DNA of 64,000 nucleotides from an uncultured Acidobacteriota bacterium (GCA_937859595.1 CALMAH010000014.1:62001-126000); one strand, 5' to 3'. Counted from the stretch's first letter, positions 1 to 9,212 are shown. Numbers and translations: made by a program. The notes: generated by a model not told the origin, from the letters alone.

Positions 1-139
1 CCTTTTCCAAAGCCTCGAGATACAGAGCGGTATCGTCATCTGAAAAAATGAGGTCTTCCAGCTGATCACGCTCCGCTGCTTCCAGTTCACCAAAAAGGTA
101 TCGGACAGCTTTTTCCCTGTTTTCATCCAATTGGGCCAT
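1..139 (-). CDS. N-terminal fragment of a possible anti-sigma-type protein
   Basis: Only the first 46 codons are inside the window; the gene runs off the left edge. The reading frame starts at an ATG at 139 with an in-frame stop two codons upstream. The peptide begins MAQLDENREKAVRYLFGEL and continues with an acidic stretch. A YLFGEL-EAAER-type opening is common in small acidobacterial proteins encoded next to ECF sigma factors, where a short N-terminal segment precedes a membrane helix. The upstream gene on the same strand is such a sigma factor, 89 bp away. An anti-sigma or sigma-linked sensor role is therefore inferred from context and the opening motif only; no zinc-binding or membrane part is visible. 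Confidence 0.5.
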   Translation of the reverse strand, partial: MAQLDENREKAVRYLFGELEAAERDQLEDLIFSDDDTALYLEALEK

Positions 140-228
140 CGTTCAAGAGTCGGGTTTAATACACCCCCTCAACTATTACTGTCAATTTTGTGCAAAACGT
201 ATCGAGAAAAACCGTCAAAGTTGTTTTT

Positions 229-798
229 CTACCGCATACACCTTCTGATACAGCTCTCAAGCTTGTCTCTTAGCCTGACCGCCCTGTTTCGCAAAGCTGT
301 CAGCGGTATCCTCAGGCTCTCAGCCAGCATTTGCCGGTTGTCGATCTTTTCACGCTTGCTCCCTTTGTAGTATTCGACTATTATCCGTCGATTTTCTTCA
401 GGCAGTTCACCCAAACACTTTTCCAGACACTCGATCCTTTCTTCCGTTTCTTCCGGAAGCTCGGCGGGGACCGCGGACTCGGGCATTTCTCCCGCTGCCG
501 TCTCTTCCGGTATTCGCCTGAATTCGAGCGCGACCAGACGGGCGATCCCGAGCGCATAGGCCCCAATGGCTTCCAGTTCGGCCCCGCTTTCCAGCTTTCT
601 TGCCAGTCGGTTCAGAACCTCGTCGGCCGCCTCGCCCGAAGCCGTGATCGACCGGGTCTCAAAGAATCGCAGCAGGTTGTTCCTCAGGAGAATATATCTT
701 TCGCCAGCTTCCTCGCGTTCAGGCGCAAGCGCAGCAAGCAGACGGTCAAAAGCCGTCTGCGTCAATTGCCATTTGGTTTTGGCACCGCTGTCGGACAT
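229..798 (-). CDS. Divergent ECF-type RNA polymerase sigma factor
   Basis: The 189-residue protein has two helical regions typical of ECF sigma factors. Residues about 10-95 resemble region 2 (WQLTQTAFDRLLAAL, then an AADEVLNRLARKL segment). Residues about 120-185 look like region 4, a helix-turn-helix with LGELPEENRRIIVEYY followed by a recognition-helix-like LTALRNRAVRLRDKL. The acidic linker between them is long. This variant is frequent in Acidobacteria, where it usually pairs with a short sensor or anti-sigma protein, as seems to follow here at 139-1. It lies 55 bp downstream of the TPR-CHAT gene on the same strand, so the three may be cotranscribed. Which promoters it recognises cannot be read from the sequence. 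Confidence 0.8.
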   Translation of the reverse strand: MSDSGAKTKWQLTQTAFDRLLAALAPEREEAGERYILLRNNLLRFFETRSITASGEAADEVLNRLARKLESGAELEAIGAYALGIARLVALEFRRIPEETAAGEMPESAVPAELPEETEERIECLEKCLGELPEENRRIIVEYYKGSKREKIDNRQMLAESLRIPLTALRNRAVRLRDKLESCIRRCMR

Positions 799-853
799 AG
801 ATGGCCAACATTATTTGGCCTGAAGTTTGAAAAGATCCCAACGTCGGAATGGC

Positions 854-3800
854 TTATCTCCAATCCCCCTGTAACGTAAAGCCCGCCCAGAAAAATGGAG
901 GAGCGGTGTTCCTTTCCTTCAACATTGAGATCTGAGACTGCCTTAGTGCAGCAGAAGGTAGAAGATCTTCTCTGAACATCCTTTGATAAAAACGTTTCAT
1001 CAGGTCCGCGGTCGCCCGGTCTTCGACTCGCCACAAGCTTGCCATCACGCTGGGTGCTCCTGCGTACATAAACCCCCGAGTCAACCCTACTATCCCCTCA
1101 CCGCGGATCTCTTTTCCCAGCGCAGTTTCACAAGCGCTCAGGACAACAAGATCTGCATTCAGGCGGAGGCTGTAAACATCGTGAAGCCGGAGATGCCCAT
1201 CCTGTTCCTTGCCGGTCTCATCAACCAGTGAAAAAACAAGACTTGAAAGGCTTGGGAACTGGCTGTTTACGATACCGTGAGTTGCAAAGTGAACTATGCG
1301 GGAGCTTTGAACTTCTTCTCCTGTTGCAGATGTCAGGTTGGCGGCAAAGTCTAGCGCGACAAATCGTTGATCGCTCAATCCGAGTTGTGAGATCGCCTCC
1401 GCCTCAGAGCGGCTGAAGCGCAAACGGGAAAAGTCTGAGCGCAAATTTGGAAGCAAGACCTTTGGATCGCGCATTATGGAGGCCGCCGTTTCATCGGCGA
1501 AGAACTTTGTGTTCCGCGGATCGTCAGCGGCAAATACCGGGTCTGCAAGTATCGACACCATATTTTTTGCCGAACTATCCCTCGATGATCTGATCTTTCG
1601 TAGAATAGGCACCACCGATGCAGACGGCAGATAAACGATCTCGTTGGTCTCTACGAGAAATGAGGTTCTCGCTCCCGGACTGCCGCCGGTCGAGCCACGT
1701 GGACGCGGCAGCCTAGTCTGATCACCATCGATCGGCCGGGGCACCCTTATCGCGGCAAAGGGAAGATATTGCAAAATACCCGAGGCAACGATCAAAAGAC
1801 GTTTGCCGCGGATTCTCCCAGATACAGGAGAAATGAGAGTTTTTCCCAGATCCTGAAGATCTGCTTCTGCAAGTGCGTCAGCCTTTCGTAACCTCAGGGC
1901 CCTTTGGGCAGCGGTCTCATTCGCCAGATCCAGTGAACGCGCCTTAATATTTTCGACAGCCGCCCTTACGGCTGCCTCTATCGTCTCACGTTTTGGCAGT
2001 TCAACTATCTCGAGCGTGTCCTTTGTCACCAAAAAAAGGAACGATCTTTCTTCACCAAGAAAATATTCGAGCAGGACAGTGTCTTCGTTCAGGACCTGTG
2101 ATCTGATGTTGCTCAAACTTAATGGCTCAGGTTTGCTGAGTGAAGCATAGTTGGAATTCTCCTTTCGGATCCTGGCTTCAAGTTCCTGATAGCTTCTCAG
2201 ATACCCGGCTATCTCTTTTTCAAGCTCCGACGCCTTTTCTCCCGCTTTTTGCTTGAGTGCGTCGATACGCTGGCGGTCTTTTGCATTGATCGTGCTTCTC
2301 AGGATGCTCTCTTCTTCGAGCAGGTCCTGAGAAACTGTAGTGCGAATATCCCTACGGATCTCCCCAAGAGTATCAAGCAGGCTGCGCGCCCTGGCCCTCT
2401 CACTTAGTTCAAACGCCAGGGCACCGTAACCCTTATCCGGGTATCGCTTATGCTGGGCTGCGAGCAAAGAGATGTAGAAATCGTAGAATTTCTGCTGCTC
2501 GGCAAAAAAGCCGGTCTGCAGGTGCTGAGATGAAATAGAATTTCGCAGGTCTTCTACGATCTCAAGTACCTTCCGGATCTTATCGAGGGCTGCCTCGCTC
2601 CTGCCCTGGTTTTCGTCAAATCGGGCAAAATAATAAAGTGCGTTTGCGAGCTCAAAGGGCATTTGAAGTTCCGTGAATATAGAAATTGCACGAACAAATG
2701 AGGCCTCGGCCGCCTGCGCCTGGTCGGTCTTCTCATAGCTTCTTGCCAATAAGACCAGATTTTGTGCTGCTGAAACAACATCATTTGATTCTTCCGCATA
2801 TTTCAGAGCCTGCTCAAAATACCCACGTGCGGCATTATTTTCATTATCTTCCAGATAGATCTTTCCGATATTTTGCAGAATAAACGAAAATCCACTTTTA
2901 TTGTCCAGCGACTGCTGAATTTCAAATGCTTTAAGGTCGTGTTCAAGTGCTCTTTTTTTATCACCGATCAGCATGTATAACGAACCGAGCGAGGACAATG
3001 CCAGAGCTTCTTCACGCCGAAAACCTCCTTTCTGGTAAATTTCAAGGGCCTGCTCTACAGATCTGCGCGAGTTTTCATAGTCTCCGAGCGTTCTGTATAG
3101 CGCCGCAATATTTTGCATCGAAACAGCCTGGCCGCGAACGTCACCGATCTTTCGGCGTATCTCTAAAGATCGCAGGTAGTATTCGAATGCCTTCTGAAAC
3201 TCACCCCAATCCTGATAAATGAAACCGATATTGCTTTGAAGGGTCGCTTCTGTTGACCTATCCTCGGTCTCCACTGCGATAGCGAGCGCTTGTTCGTAAT
3301 ATTCGAGGGATCTGCGTTTTTCGCCGCCTTCGTTGAATACAAAACCTAGGTTGTTCAAGGTGATACCCTCACCTTTTCGGTCACCGGTCTCTCTCTTTAG
3401 CTCCAATGAACGATAAAAATTATCGATCGAGGTCTTTACGTCTCCAAGATAGTAATAGACTTGTCCGATATTGGATAAAGTAATGCTTTGGCGTTGTTTT
3501 TCGCCTATCTCGCCCAAGATCTCTGCCGATCTTTCCAAAAACCCAAGGCCCTTCCGGCTTTCCCCAAGGATATGATGGTATAAGCCCAGATTGCCCAGCA
3601 CACCGCCCTCAAGATTCCGGTTGCCGATCTTTTGCGACAACGGCAAGAGCTTGGACGAATAGAAGATGCACTGCTTAAAATCACTTCGGAAATATGAAAT
3701 GTCGTTGAGTTTGTTCAAGGTCGCGATAAGCCGCTCGTCGTCGCCGACCTTTTCCCATAGCGCCGCGGCCTCAACGAATTTTGGAAACGCCCTTTCTCGG

Positions 3801-3958
3801 TCTTCGGGAGTATTCTTATTGAAAAGTTCCTCTCCCTCGGCCTGCGATCTCTCAGCCTCAAGACGAAGTTGATCAGATTGTCCGAAAAGGAGGGAGGCCG
3901 AAAGTAAAAGGAAACACAGAGAGAGAATTGGGCTCGACGCTCGACTGTTGTTCATCAT
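854..3958 (-). CDS. Secreted TPR-repeat protein with C-terminal CHAT peptidase domain
   Basis: The 1034-residue protein starts with a signal peptide (a hydrophobic stretch ending LLFGQS). About ten tetratricopeptide repeats follow, roughly residues 40-480, with repeated A-L/Y-E-x-A-L helices. A coiled linker near 530-610 leads to a C-terminal CHAT domain, a caspase-like cysteine peptidase fold. The expected catalytic pair is present: His894 in HFATHG and Cys943 in LSACET, with the conserved G-x-G-I-V-G-L-T-R-G-F segment after it. In Acidobacteria such proteins are usually exported and their substrates are unknown. It is the first gene of the minus-strand run leading into the sigma factor. A TTGACA hexamer lies about 75 bp upstream of the start. 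Confidence 0.88.
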   Translation of the reverse strand: MMNNSRASSPILSLCFLLLSASLLFGQSDQLRLEAERSQAEGEELFNKNTPEDRERAFPKFVEAAALWEKVGDDERLIATLNKLNDISYFRSDFKQCIFYSSKLLPLSQKIGNRNLEGGVLGNLGLYHHILGESRKGLGFLERSAEILGEIGEKQRQSITLSNIGQVYYYLGDVKTSIDNFYRSLELKRETGDRKGEGITLNNLGFVFNEGGEKRRSLEYYEQALAIAVETEDRSTEATLQSNIGFIYQDWGEFQKAFEYYLRSLEIRRKIGDVRGQAVSMQNIAALYRTLGDYENSRRSVEQALEIYQKGGFRREEALALSSLGSLYMLIGDKKRALEHDLKAFEIQQSLDNKSGFSFILQNIGKIYLEDNENNAARGYFEQALKYAEESNDVVSAAQNLVLLARSYEKTDQAQAAEASFVRAISIFTELQMPFELANALYYFARFDENQGRSEAALDKIRKVLEIVEDLRNSISSQHLQTGFFAEQQKFYDFYISLLAAQHKRYPDKGYGALAFELSERARARSLLDTLGEIRRDIRTTVSQDLLEEESILRSTINAKDRQRIDALKQKAGEKASELEKEIAGYLRSYQELEARIRKENSNYASLSKPEPLSLSNIRSQVLNEDTVLLEYFLGEERSFLFLVTKDTLEIVELPKRETIEAAVRAAVENIKARSLDLANETAAQRALRLRKADALAEADLQDLGKTLISPVSGRIRGKRLLIVASGILQYLPFAAIRVPRPIDGDQTRLPRPRGSTGGSPGARTSFLVETNEIVYLPSASVVPILRKIRSSRDSSAKNMVSILADPVFAADDPRNTKFFADETAASIMRDPKVLLPNLRSDFSRLRFSRSEAEAISQLGLSDQRFVALDFAANLTSATGEEVQSSRIVHFATHGIVNSQFPSLSSLVFSLVDETGKEQDGHLRLHDVYSLRLNADLVVLSACETALGKEIRGEGIVGLTRGFMYAGAPSVMASLWRVEDRATADLMKRFYQRMFREDLLPSAALRQSQISMLKERNTAPPFFWAGFTLQGDWR

Positions 3959-4009
3959 GGCTGTTCCAATGTTCCTGATCTGGAAACCCGGGGACGAGAT
4001 TTCTCTAGT

Positions 4010-4038
4010 TTCTTAGCCCATTGCTTCCGGCTTGTCAA
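4010..4038 (-). promoter_or_regulatory. Possible promoter of the TPR-CHAT gene
   Basis: On the minus strand a perfect TTGACA (4038-4033) is followed after 17 bp by TAAGAA (4015-4010), a weak -10. The predicted start would leave a leader of about 45 nt before the ATG at 3958. The -35 is strong but the -10 match is poor, so this is tentative. Confidence 0.35.
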
Positions 4039-4248
4039 TGATAAAACGGCTTCGTAGGAACTCTACGTCCGTCTTAATACCGAAAGCGTCGGAAGGACTT
4101 CGGCTGTCTGGATTTGCAACCGTCTCCTCCCTATCGATCGATCGGCCCTCAGCCCACACAAAAGTATTGGGTGCTGCCATGGAACAGAAAGATACAAAAA
4201 GTGCCTCATCAACTCGACGACCGCCTCAGAACCCCTTTCCCGGTGGGC

Positions 4249-4791
4249 TCAATGGTCGATCGATATATTCAAGAATGGCGAGGAATTGTTCGGAAGCGCT
4301 GTGTCGTATTTGCTCAAAACAATGGCGATCTGAGCCAACACCCCAAAATTGTTTAGTTCAGTCGCTACCAATCCGGGGCCAATTGCCTTCAGAAAATCTC
4401 TGCCTGGGTTACCACTTCCGCTTAACTGAAAACTTACAAAGCTGTTTGAGTCTGCCCAATACCATTTCTTTTGAAGACAGTAGACGTTGATCTTTCCACC
4501 GCTTCCGTGCATGGCAAGCAGATCTACGCCGGTTCTGACCAGATGGGCAAATTGCATTTCAGCTATCTTTGACATCCCTTTGACTGTAGCACTACCTAGA
4601 TGCGATTCGGGTGAGCCGACTATTTTTTCCGCGACCCCCGCCGCATTTGGCGAGGATGGGATCATTGTCAAAAGCTTTGGAGGATCAAAATCACCTTGAT
4701 CCAGACAATTCTTCTTTTGATAATTAAAGTGCCCTCGCCCCCCGCCTTTTTGGGTGCCGGTCGCTCCCGAAGCAAAGATATTGAAACCCAT
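4249..4791 (-). CDS. Hypothetical protein, unrecognised
   Basis: I do not recognise this 180-residue protein. It has no signal peptide and no obvious membrane helix. It is rich in Gly, Ser and Asn and has scattered Trp, Cys and His. The start at 4791 is supported by GGAGG about 11 nt upstream. The glycine-rich opening (GATGTQKGGGRGHF) resembles low-complexity connectors in polymorphic-toxin or Rhs-associated C-terminal parts, but I see no diagnostic motif, so that is speculation. The gene lies alone, 290 bp upstream of the TPR-CHAT gene on the same strand. I see no gene in that 290 bp, only the putative promoter. Confidence 0.5.
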   Translation of the reverse strand: MGFNIFASGATGTQKGGGRGHFNYQKKNCLDQGDFDPPKLLTMIPSSPNAAGVAEKIVGSPESHLGSATVKGMSKIAEMQFAHLVRTGVDLLAMHGSGGKINVYCLQKKWYWADSNSFVSFQLSGSGNPGRDFLKAIGPGLVATELNNFGVLAQIAIVLSKYDTALPNNSSPFLNISIDH

Positions 4792-5004
4792 AGTAGATAA
4801 GTCCTCCGATCATTTGTTGTTGTTCAGTTAGTTGACGCATTCGACCTTGCCTTTTGCAGACACAAAGATCCTATTGAAATTCAGCAGCAAGCCTTCGGCG
4901 TGCAACCAACCGGGTGAGTATTCTCGCGGTTGGCATTATTCCGACAACGTCGTGTTTAAGATTTTTCTCCGTTTGTTGCTAGACTTGAATCGACCGCGGT
5001 TACA

Positions 5005-5550
5005 ATGAGCAAATTTGTTGGGCAATATGAGTCGCAAGCCGCCGTCGGTAAAAGACGGCGGCGATCTACCGTTGTTTGGTCTTTTGTGGCGCTATCCTCA
5101 TTCGTTTGGATCTTTGCCATCTTCTTACCGCCGCTTGCCCCCGTTTTTGGGCTTCCCGGTATCGGCGACGGGGCCTTCTCATTCTTCGGCCATATCTGTC
5201 ATCAGATCCCCGACCGCTCGATGCACTTCCTTGGCCATCAACTCGGCGTTTGTTCGCGTTGTTTTGGCGTATATACGGGTCTGCTGGTCGGAACCCTGAT
5301 CTATCCTCTTTGGCGTGAGATCGAAAGCATCGAACCGCTTCCGCGCATCTGGCTTTTCGCTTCGATAGTTCCCTTGGCGATCGACTGGTCATTGACCATG
5401 TTCGGCCTATGGGAAAATACCCATCTCTCGCGTTTTCTTACCGGAGTGATCCTCGGCGCGGGCTGCGTCACATTCATAATTCCTGCGCTTGTTGAGATCG
5501 AACGCAACGTTTCCTCGCGTCGCCGTTCGGATAGGGGACGACAATACTGA
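5005..5550 (+). CDS. DUF2085 integral membrane protein
   Basis: The 181-residue protein has about four hydrophobic helices. Its central motif CHQIPDRSMHFLGHQLGVCSRCFGVYTG is shared by DUF2085 proteins: a CHQ, a second conserved His, and a C-S-R-C pair next to a helix. The Cys/His pattern suggests metal or redox chemistry at the membrane, but no function is established. The family is often a single gene with no fixed neighbours, as here. The C-terminus is basic and probably cytoplasmic. Confidence 0.85.
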   Translation: MSKFVGQYESQAAVGKRRRRSTVVWSFVALSSFVWIFAIFLPPLAPVFGLPGIGDGAFSFFGHICHQIPDRSMHFLGHQLGVCSRCFGVYTGLLVGTLIYPLWREIESIEPLPRIWLFASIVPLAIDWSLTMFGLWENTHLSRFLTGVILGAGCVTFIIPALVEIERNVSSRRRSDRGRQY

Positions 5551-5603
5551 ACATCTAAATATTGACTATTTGACCTAAAAACCGGAAAATTTGAACATAC
5601 AGT

Positions 5604-5885
5604 ATGGCTTTTGACCAAGACAGTGCCGCTAAGCGTGCAAAGCAGGACCTGGCCGAACGGCTTGGCATTCCGGAAGATAGCATCTCGGTGGCTTCAATTG
5701 TGGCTGCTGAATTTCCGGACATGTCGCTCGGAGCACCGGCCAAGGACGAAATGGCGGCTCAGATGATCGCCAGCGGTTGGAAGATCGCCCTTAGCGCCGA
5801 TGGAAAAAGCTACGAGTACCGCGGAGATAAGTACCAGCTTCGCCTTAAGGACTTCAAGGGCTCAAATCACGTAGTTGTTTATTGA
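5604..5885 (+). CDS. Small conserved hypothetical protein
   Basis: This 93-residue protein has no signal peptide or membrane helix. Its N-terminal half contains a helix with AKQDLAERLGIPEDSISV and then a segment EFPDMSLGAP. The C-terminal half looks like a beta hairpin (GKSYEYRGDKYQLRLKDFKG). I recall similar small proteins annotated as hypothetical but know of no function. It follows the DUF2085 gene by about 50 bp and precedes the subtilase by 60 bp on the same strand, so cotranscription is possible. Confidence 0.7.
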   Translation: MAFDQDSAAKRAKQDLAERLGIPEDSISVASIVAAEFPDMSLGAPAKDEMAAQMIASGWKIALSADGKSYEYRGDKYQLRLKDFKGSNHVVVY

Positions 5886-5945
5886 CATCGTTCGGGCCGA
5901 TGGCAAGTGAGACGCCGGGCGTCGAAAGTTGGAGAAGTTTGAAGT

Positions 5946-7373
5946 ATGAATCGTAACAACATCTGGATACATCTTGGTATCGTTTTGATCCTTGTCACTC
6001 TTGCTGCCGTTCTCGGCCAGATCGATCGGCTGCGTACGGGGCTCCGGCCCGCGATGTCGGAAACGCGGGATCTTAAACGCGGCATTCCAAAACCGGCCAC
6101 CATGAAACGTACCAGGTCCGAATCCGAACCTGAGGTGCTTGTGAGGTTCAGGCCGGGCGTTACGCGTGCCCAGATCGAACGGATCGTCGCTCGCAACAAC
6201 GATCGCATCGAAGACCGGCTTGAGCTGGTCCGCGGGCTAAAAGCTATCGACGACCTGGATAATGCAGACCCTCGCACGATCGCCGATCACTACGCGGCGA
6301 TGACCGACGTCGTCGAATATGCCGAACCGAACTACACTATCGAGGTCGGGCTTCCGGAATTCAAACCGGTGGCCGAACGGAGTGATGACTCGGGCCTCGA
6401 ACTGCCGAACGATCCTCATTTTTCCGAACAGTGGGGACTCAGCAATGATGGCCAGTCGGGCGGTAAACAAGGCGCCGACATCGCCGCCCGCAAGGCGTGG
6501 GAAACCTCCAAAGGCAGCAGCGACGTGGTGGTCGCTGTGCTCGATACGGGAGTTGACTATACCCATCCCGACCTCATCTCGAACATCTGGATCCGGCCCG
6601 ACAACATTCCTCAGTATTCCGATCCTGAACTCGGAACATTCAATGACCGCCACGGTTTCAATGCTCAGGACAACCTGTCCGACCCGATGGATGACAACGG
6701 GCACGGGACCCATTGTGCCGGGATCATTGGTGCCGAAGCCGACAATGATATCGGCATCGCCGGAGTAAACTGGAATGTCAAGATCATGCCGCTCAAGTTT
6801 TTGGGTAGGGGCGGTTTCGGCACGACCAAGGACGCGATCGAAGCTATAAATTACGCGGTCGATCGCAAACAGAAAGGCGTCAACATTCGTGTGATCAGCG
6901 CGAGTTGGGGCTCCGTCCAGCGCTCGAAAGCCCTTGAAGATGCCATTAGAGCGGCCGGTGAACACGGTATCCTCTTCGTTGCCGCCGCCGGGAACAGCAG
7001 CACGGACAATGACCGCAGGCCGCATTATCCGTCGAACTACGATCTGCCCAACGTCATTAGCGTCGCGGCTCTCGACCGAAGCGATCTTCTGGCATCCTTT
7101 TCGAACTACGGGGCAAAGACCGTTCATGTTGCCGCTCCCGGCAAAGAGATCGTTTCAACATGGCTAAATGAATCGTATCGAGAAGCTTCCGGCACCTCTA
7201 TGGCAACACCGCATGTTGCCGGAATTGCTGCCCTTATCCTTGCAAATGAACCCGATATAGCAGTCGAAGAACTGCGTGCCAGACTGATAAAGGCGGTTGA
7301 CCCGCTTGAGGCATTGAGCGGCCGCACCGTCTCGGGAGGCAGAATAAATGCGGCTATGGCCCTGGCTCCCTGA
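5946..7373 (+). CDS. Secreted subtilisin-family serine peptidase (S8)
   Basis: The 475-residue protein has an N-terminal hydrophobic segment (residues 7-24). A pro-region at about 60-135 begins EVLVRFRPGVT and ends near VVEYAEPNY, the usual inhibitor-like propeptide. The catalytic domain spans about 155-475. Catalytic residues are Asp200 (VVAVLDTGVDYTHPDL), His253 (NGHGTHCAGI) and Ser418 (SGTSMATPHVAG), with oxyanion Asn350 (AAAGNSS). All S8 motifs are intact, so an active extracellular or periplasmic endopeptidase is expected. The domain resembles the thermitase/fervidolysin branch. No C-terminal sorting domain is present. Confidence 0.93.
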   Translation: MNRNNIWIHLGIVLILVTLAAVLGQIDRLRTGLRPAMSETRDLKRGIPKPATMKRTRSESEPEVLVRFRPGVTRAQIERIVARNNDRIEDRLELVRGLKAIDDLDNADPRTIADHYAAMTDVVEYAEPNYTIEVGLPEFKPVAERSDDSGLELPNDPHFSEQWGLSNDGQSGGKQGADIAARKAWETSKGSSDVVVAVLDTGVDYTHPDLISNIWIRPDNIPQYSDPELGTFNDRHGFNAQDNLSDPMDDNGHGTHCAGIIGAEADNDIGIAGVNWNVKIMPLKFLGRGGFGTTKDAIEAINYAVDRKQKGVNIRVISASWGSVQRSKALEDAIRAAGEHGILFVAAAGNSSTDNDRRPHYPSNYDLPNVISVAALDRSDLLASFSNYGAKTVHVAAPGKEIVSTWLNESYREASGTSMATPHVAGIAALILANEPDIAVEELRARLIKAVDPLEALSGRTVSGGRINAAMALAP

Positions 7374-7410
7374 TCGCCGCTACCTTCTCGCACATCGCTA
7401 AACGAAATGG

Positions 7411-7444
7411 AATGCCGCTGGACTTTTTCGAGTTCGGCGGCATT
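7411..7444. repeat. Inverted repeat downstream of the subtilase gene
   Basis: AATGCCGC (7411-7418) and GCGGCATT (7437-7444) form a perfect 8-bp stem with an 18-nt loop in the 227-bp space after the peptidase. No T-tract follows, so it may be a factor-assisted terminator or a transcript-end structure. Confidence 0.4.
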
Positions 7445-7600
7445 TCGCTTCCCCTCTCGCTGCGGCCCTAAATCGTTCATACTAAGCAGCTTACAACTCT
7501 TCGGTCAACCTCAGGCCCATTCTGGCACGGCCTTTGCCCATACCCAGTTCGGGCAATGGCAAGACCATTGCGACAAAACAGGGAAAGAGAGGGAGACTTA

Positions 7601-8137
7601 ATGAAACGCATAAATTATCTGATCGCAATATCTGCATTTTCACTTGCAGTTTTGGCATTGCCGGGGATCGCTTCGGCCCAGTGGTATCCGAACAGCGGAG
7701 GGCCCTACGGACAGGGACAGAATCGTGACCTGAGGCCGGTCGCTCGAAATCTTAAGGACCGCAGCCGCGACTTTGAACGCCAGGTCGACCGGTCGCTGCG
7801 CGACAGGCGATGGAATCAGCGTAACCATTACAGCGGGGACATCAGCCGCCTGGCAACAGATTTCCGGAAGGCAGCCGATCGCTTCCAGAGCCGCTATGGC
7901 AACGGACGCAACCTTAACAACAGTGCAGGCGCGGCCCGCGATCTGCTCAATGCGGCCTCGCGGCTTGAGAATGCGATCCAGAACTCCGGCATGAACAACC
8001 AGTTGATGCGGCACTGGACACCGATGAGACGTGACCTCAACTTGGTCGCAAACACTTACGGTTACAACTACAACCGTAACCGCAGTAACCGCAACGCAGA
8101 CTGGAGAAATCGAGTTCCTTTCCCCTTGCCGTTCTAG
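7601..8137 (+). CDS. Secreted hypothetical protein
   Basis: I chose the ATG at 7601 because GGGAG lies 7-10 nt upstream and the resulting protein begins with a clean signal peptide (MKRINYLIAISAFSLAVLA, cleavage near ASA-QW). The mature part, about 150 residues, is rich in Arg, Asn and Asp and contains predicted helices with repeated R-D-F/L spacing (ARNLKDRSRDFERQVDRSLRD). It ends in an Asn/Arg-rich tail and RVPFPLPF. I recognise no family. A periplasmic helical protein of unknown role is all that can be said. A strong terminator follows. Confidence 0.75.
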   Translation: MKRINYLIAISAFSLAVLALPGIASAQWYPNSGGPYGQGQNRDLRPVARNLKDRSRDFERQVDRSLRDRRWNQRNHYSGDISRLATDFRKAADRFQSRYGNGRNLNNSAGAARDLLNAASRLENAIQNSGMNNQLMRHWTPMRRDLNLVANTYGYNYNRNRSNRNADWRNRVPFPLPF

Positions 8138-8153
8138 TTTGTCGCGAATAGCC

Positions 8154-8190
8154 AAAAAAAGCCCGGAGTTTCCGTATTCCGGGCTTTTTT
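8154..8190 (+). terminator. Rho-independent terminator
   Basis: AGCCCGGA and TCCGGGCT form a perfect 8-bp stem around a 10-nt loop, preceded by an A-run and followed by six Ts. It ends the secreted protein gene at 8137 and isolates rsmI. Confidence 0.9.
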
Positions 8191-8243
8191 GCGCTCGTTG
8201 TATTGCACGCTGTCATAACAATGTATAAATTCCTTTTAGCGCA

Positions 8244-9116
8244 ATGGCAAACAGTGCATCAGGCAAACCCGGAACGCTCTACTTAGTGGCGACCCCCATC
8301 GGCAATCTCGGCGATATCTCGGCCCGGGCCCTTGAGACGCTCCAAAACGTCGACCTAATCGCCTGTGAGGACACTCGTCATACAAAAAAACTCCTCAATC
8401 ATTTCGCGATCTCCACTCGACTGGTGAGCTATCACGAACACAATGAAAGGGAAAAAGGCAGCGAACTAATCGCGATGCTTCAAGACGGACTTTCTATCGC
8501 GTTGGTCTCTGATGCCGGCACCCCCGGCATTAGCGATCCCGGCTGTTTCCTGGTACGCCTTGCTCACGCGGCTGATGTCCGCGTTGTTCCGGTCCCCGGC
8601 CCCGTCGCGTTCGTCAGCGCGGTGGCGGCGTCGGGTTTGCCCACGGACTCTATCTTCTTCGGCGGATTCCTGCCTTCCACCCGAGGCGAGCGTCAGAGGC
8701 GGCTGATAGAGGTGCGGTCCATTCCCGCAACACTGGTCTTTTACGAATCGCCCCGACGCATCGTCCGTGCACTTCGTGACATTGCCGCCGTCCTCGGCGA
8801 CCGGAGGGCTGTTGTCGCCCGCGAACTGACCAAACTCCATGAAGAGTTTCTAACCGGCTCCATAAATGAGCTTATTGCTAAATTTTCTTCTGCAAATTTG
8901 CGCGGTGAATACGTTCTTATTATTGACCGCGAGCGCGGTCCCCGTGAAGCCTCGGCCCTAACAGGGTCGATCGAGAACCGGATACAGGAATTTGCCGAAA
9001 GCGGCATATTAGGCAAGGCGGCCATCAAGCATCTTTCGAAAGAGTTTGGCATCAGCCGCTCCGAAGCCTATCGCCTGATCCAACTTCGCAAAAGGAACGT
9101 TGAAATATCCGATTGA
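8244..9116 (+). CDS. rsmI: 16S rRNA (cytidine-1402 2'-O)-methyltransferase RsmI
   Basis: RsmI methylates the ribose of C1402 in 16S rRNA using S-adenosylmethionine. The 290-residue protein has the tetrapyrrole-methylase fold with family motifs in order: GTLYLVATPIGNLGD near the start, CEDTRHTKKLL, LVSDAGTPGISDPG, VVPVPGPVAFVSAVAASGLP and FYESPRRIV. Length is typical (280-290). The C-terminal helical tail is usual for the family. It stands alone between terminator-like structures. Confidence 0.95.
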   Translation: MANSASGKPGTLYLVATPIGNLGDISARALETLQNVDLIACEDTRHTKKLLNHFAISTRLVSYHEHNEREKGSELIAMLQDGLSIALVSDAGTPGISDPGCFLVRLAHAADVRVVPVPGPVAFVSAVAASGLPTDSIFFGGFLPSTRGERQRRLIEVRSIPATLVFYESPRRIVRALRDIAAVLGDRRAVVARELTKLHEEFLTGSINELIAKFSSANLRGEYVLIIDRERGPREASALTGSIENRIQEFAESGILGKAAIKHLSKEFGISRSEAYRLIQLRKRNVEISD

Positions 9117-9157
9117 TCGGCCATTTACTAATTACTATGGCAACCAAAATTGGCCGA
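9117..9157. repeat. Inverted repeat after rsmI
   Basis: TCGGCCA (9117-9123) pairs perfectly with TGGCCGA (9151-9157) across a 27-nt loop directly behind the rsmI stop. It may be a weak transcript-end hairpin; there is no T-run. Confidence 0.3.
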
Positions 9158-9212
9158 AACGATTCTGAGGATGCGCGGCACTGATCTGATGCTTAAATTT
9201 GGAGATAACACG

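Noticed and set aside
4032..4490. 152-codon plus-strand gene
   Set aside because: It overlaps a better-supported minus-strand gene with a ribosome site, and its sequence is Arg/Ser-rich as expected of a shadow.
6237..7127. 296-codon minus-strand frame inside the subtilase gene
   Set aside because: It is antisense to a complete S8 peptidase with intact motifs and encodes no recognisable protein.
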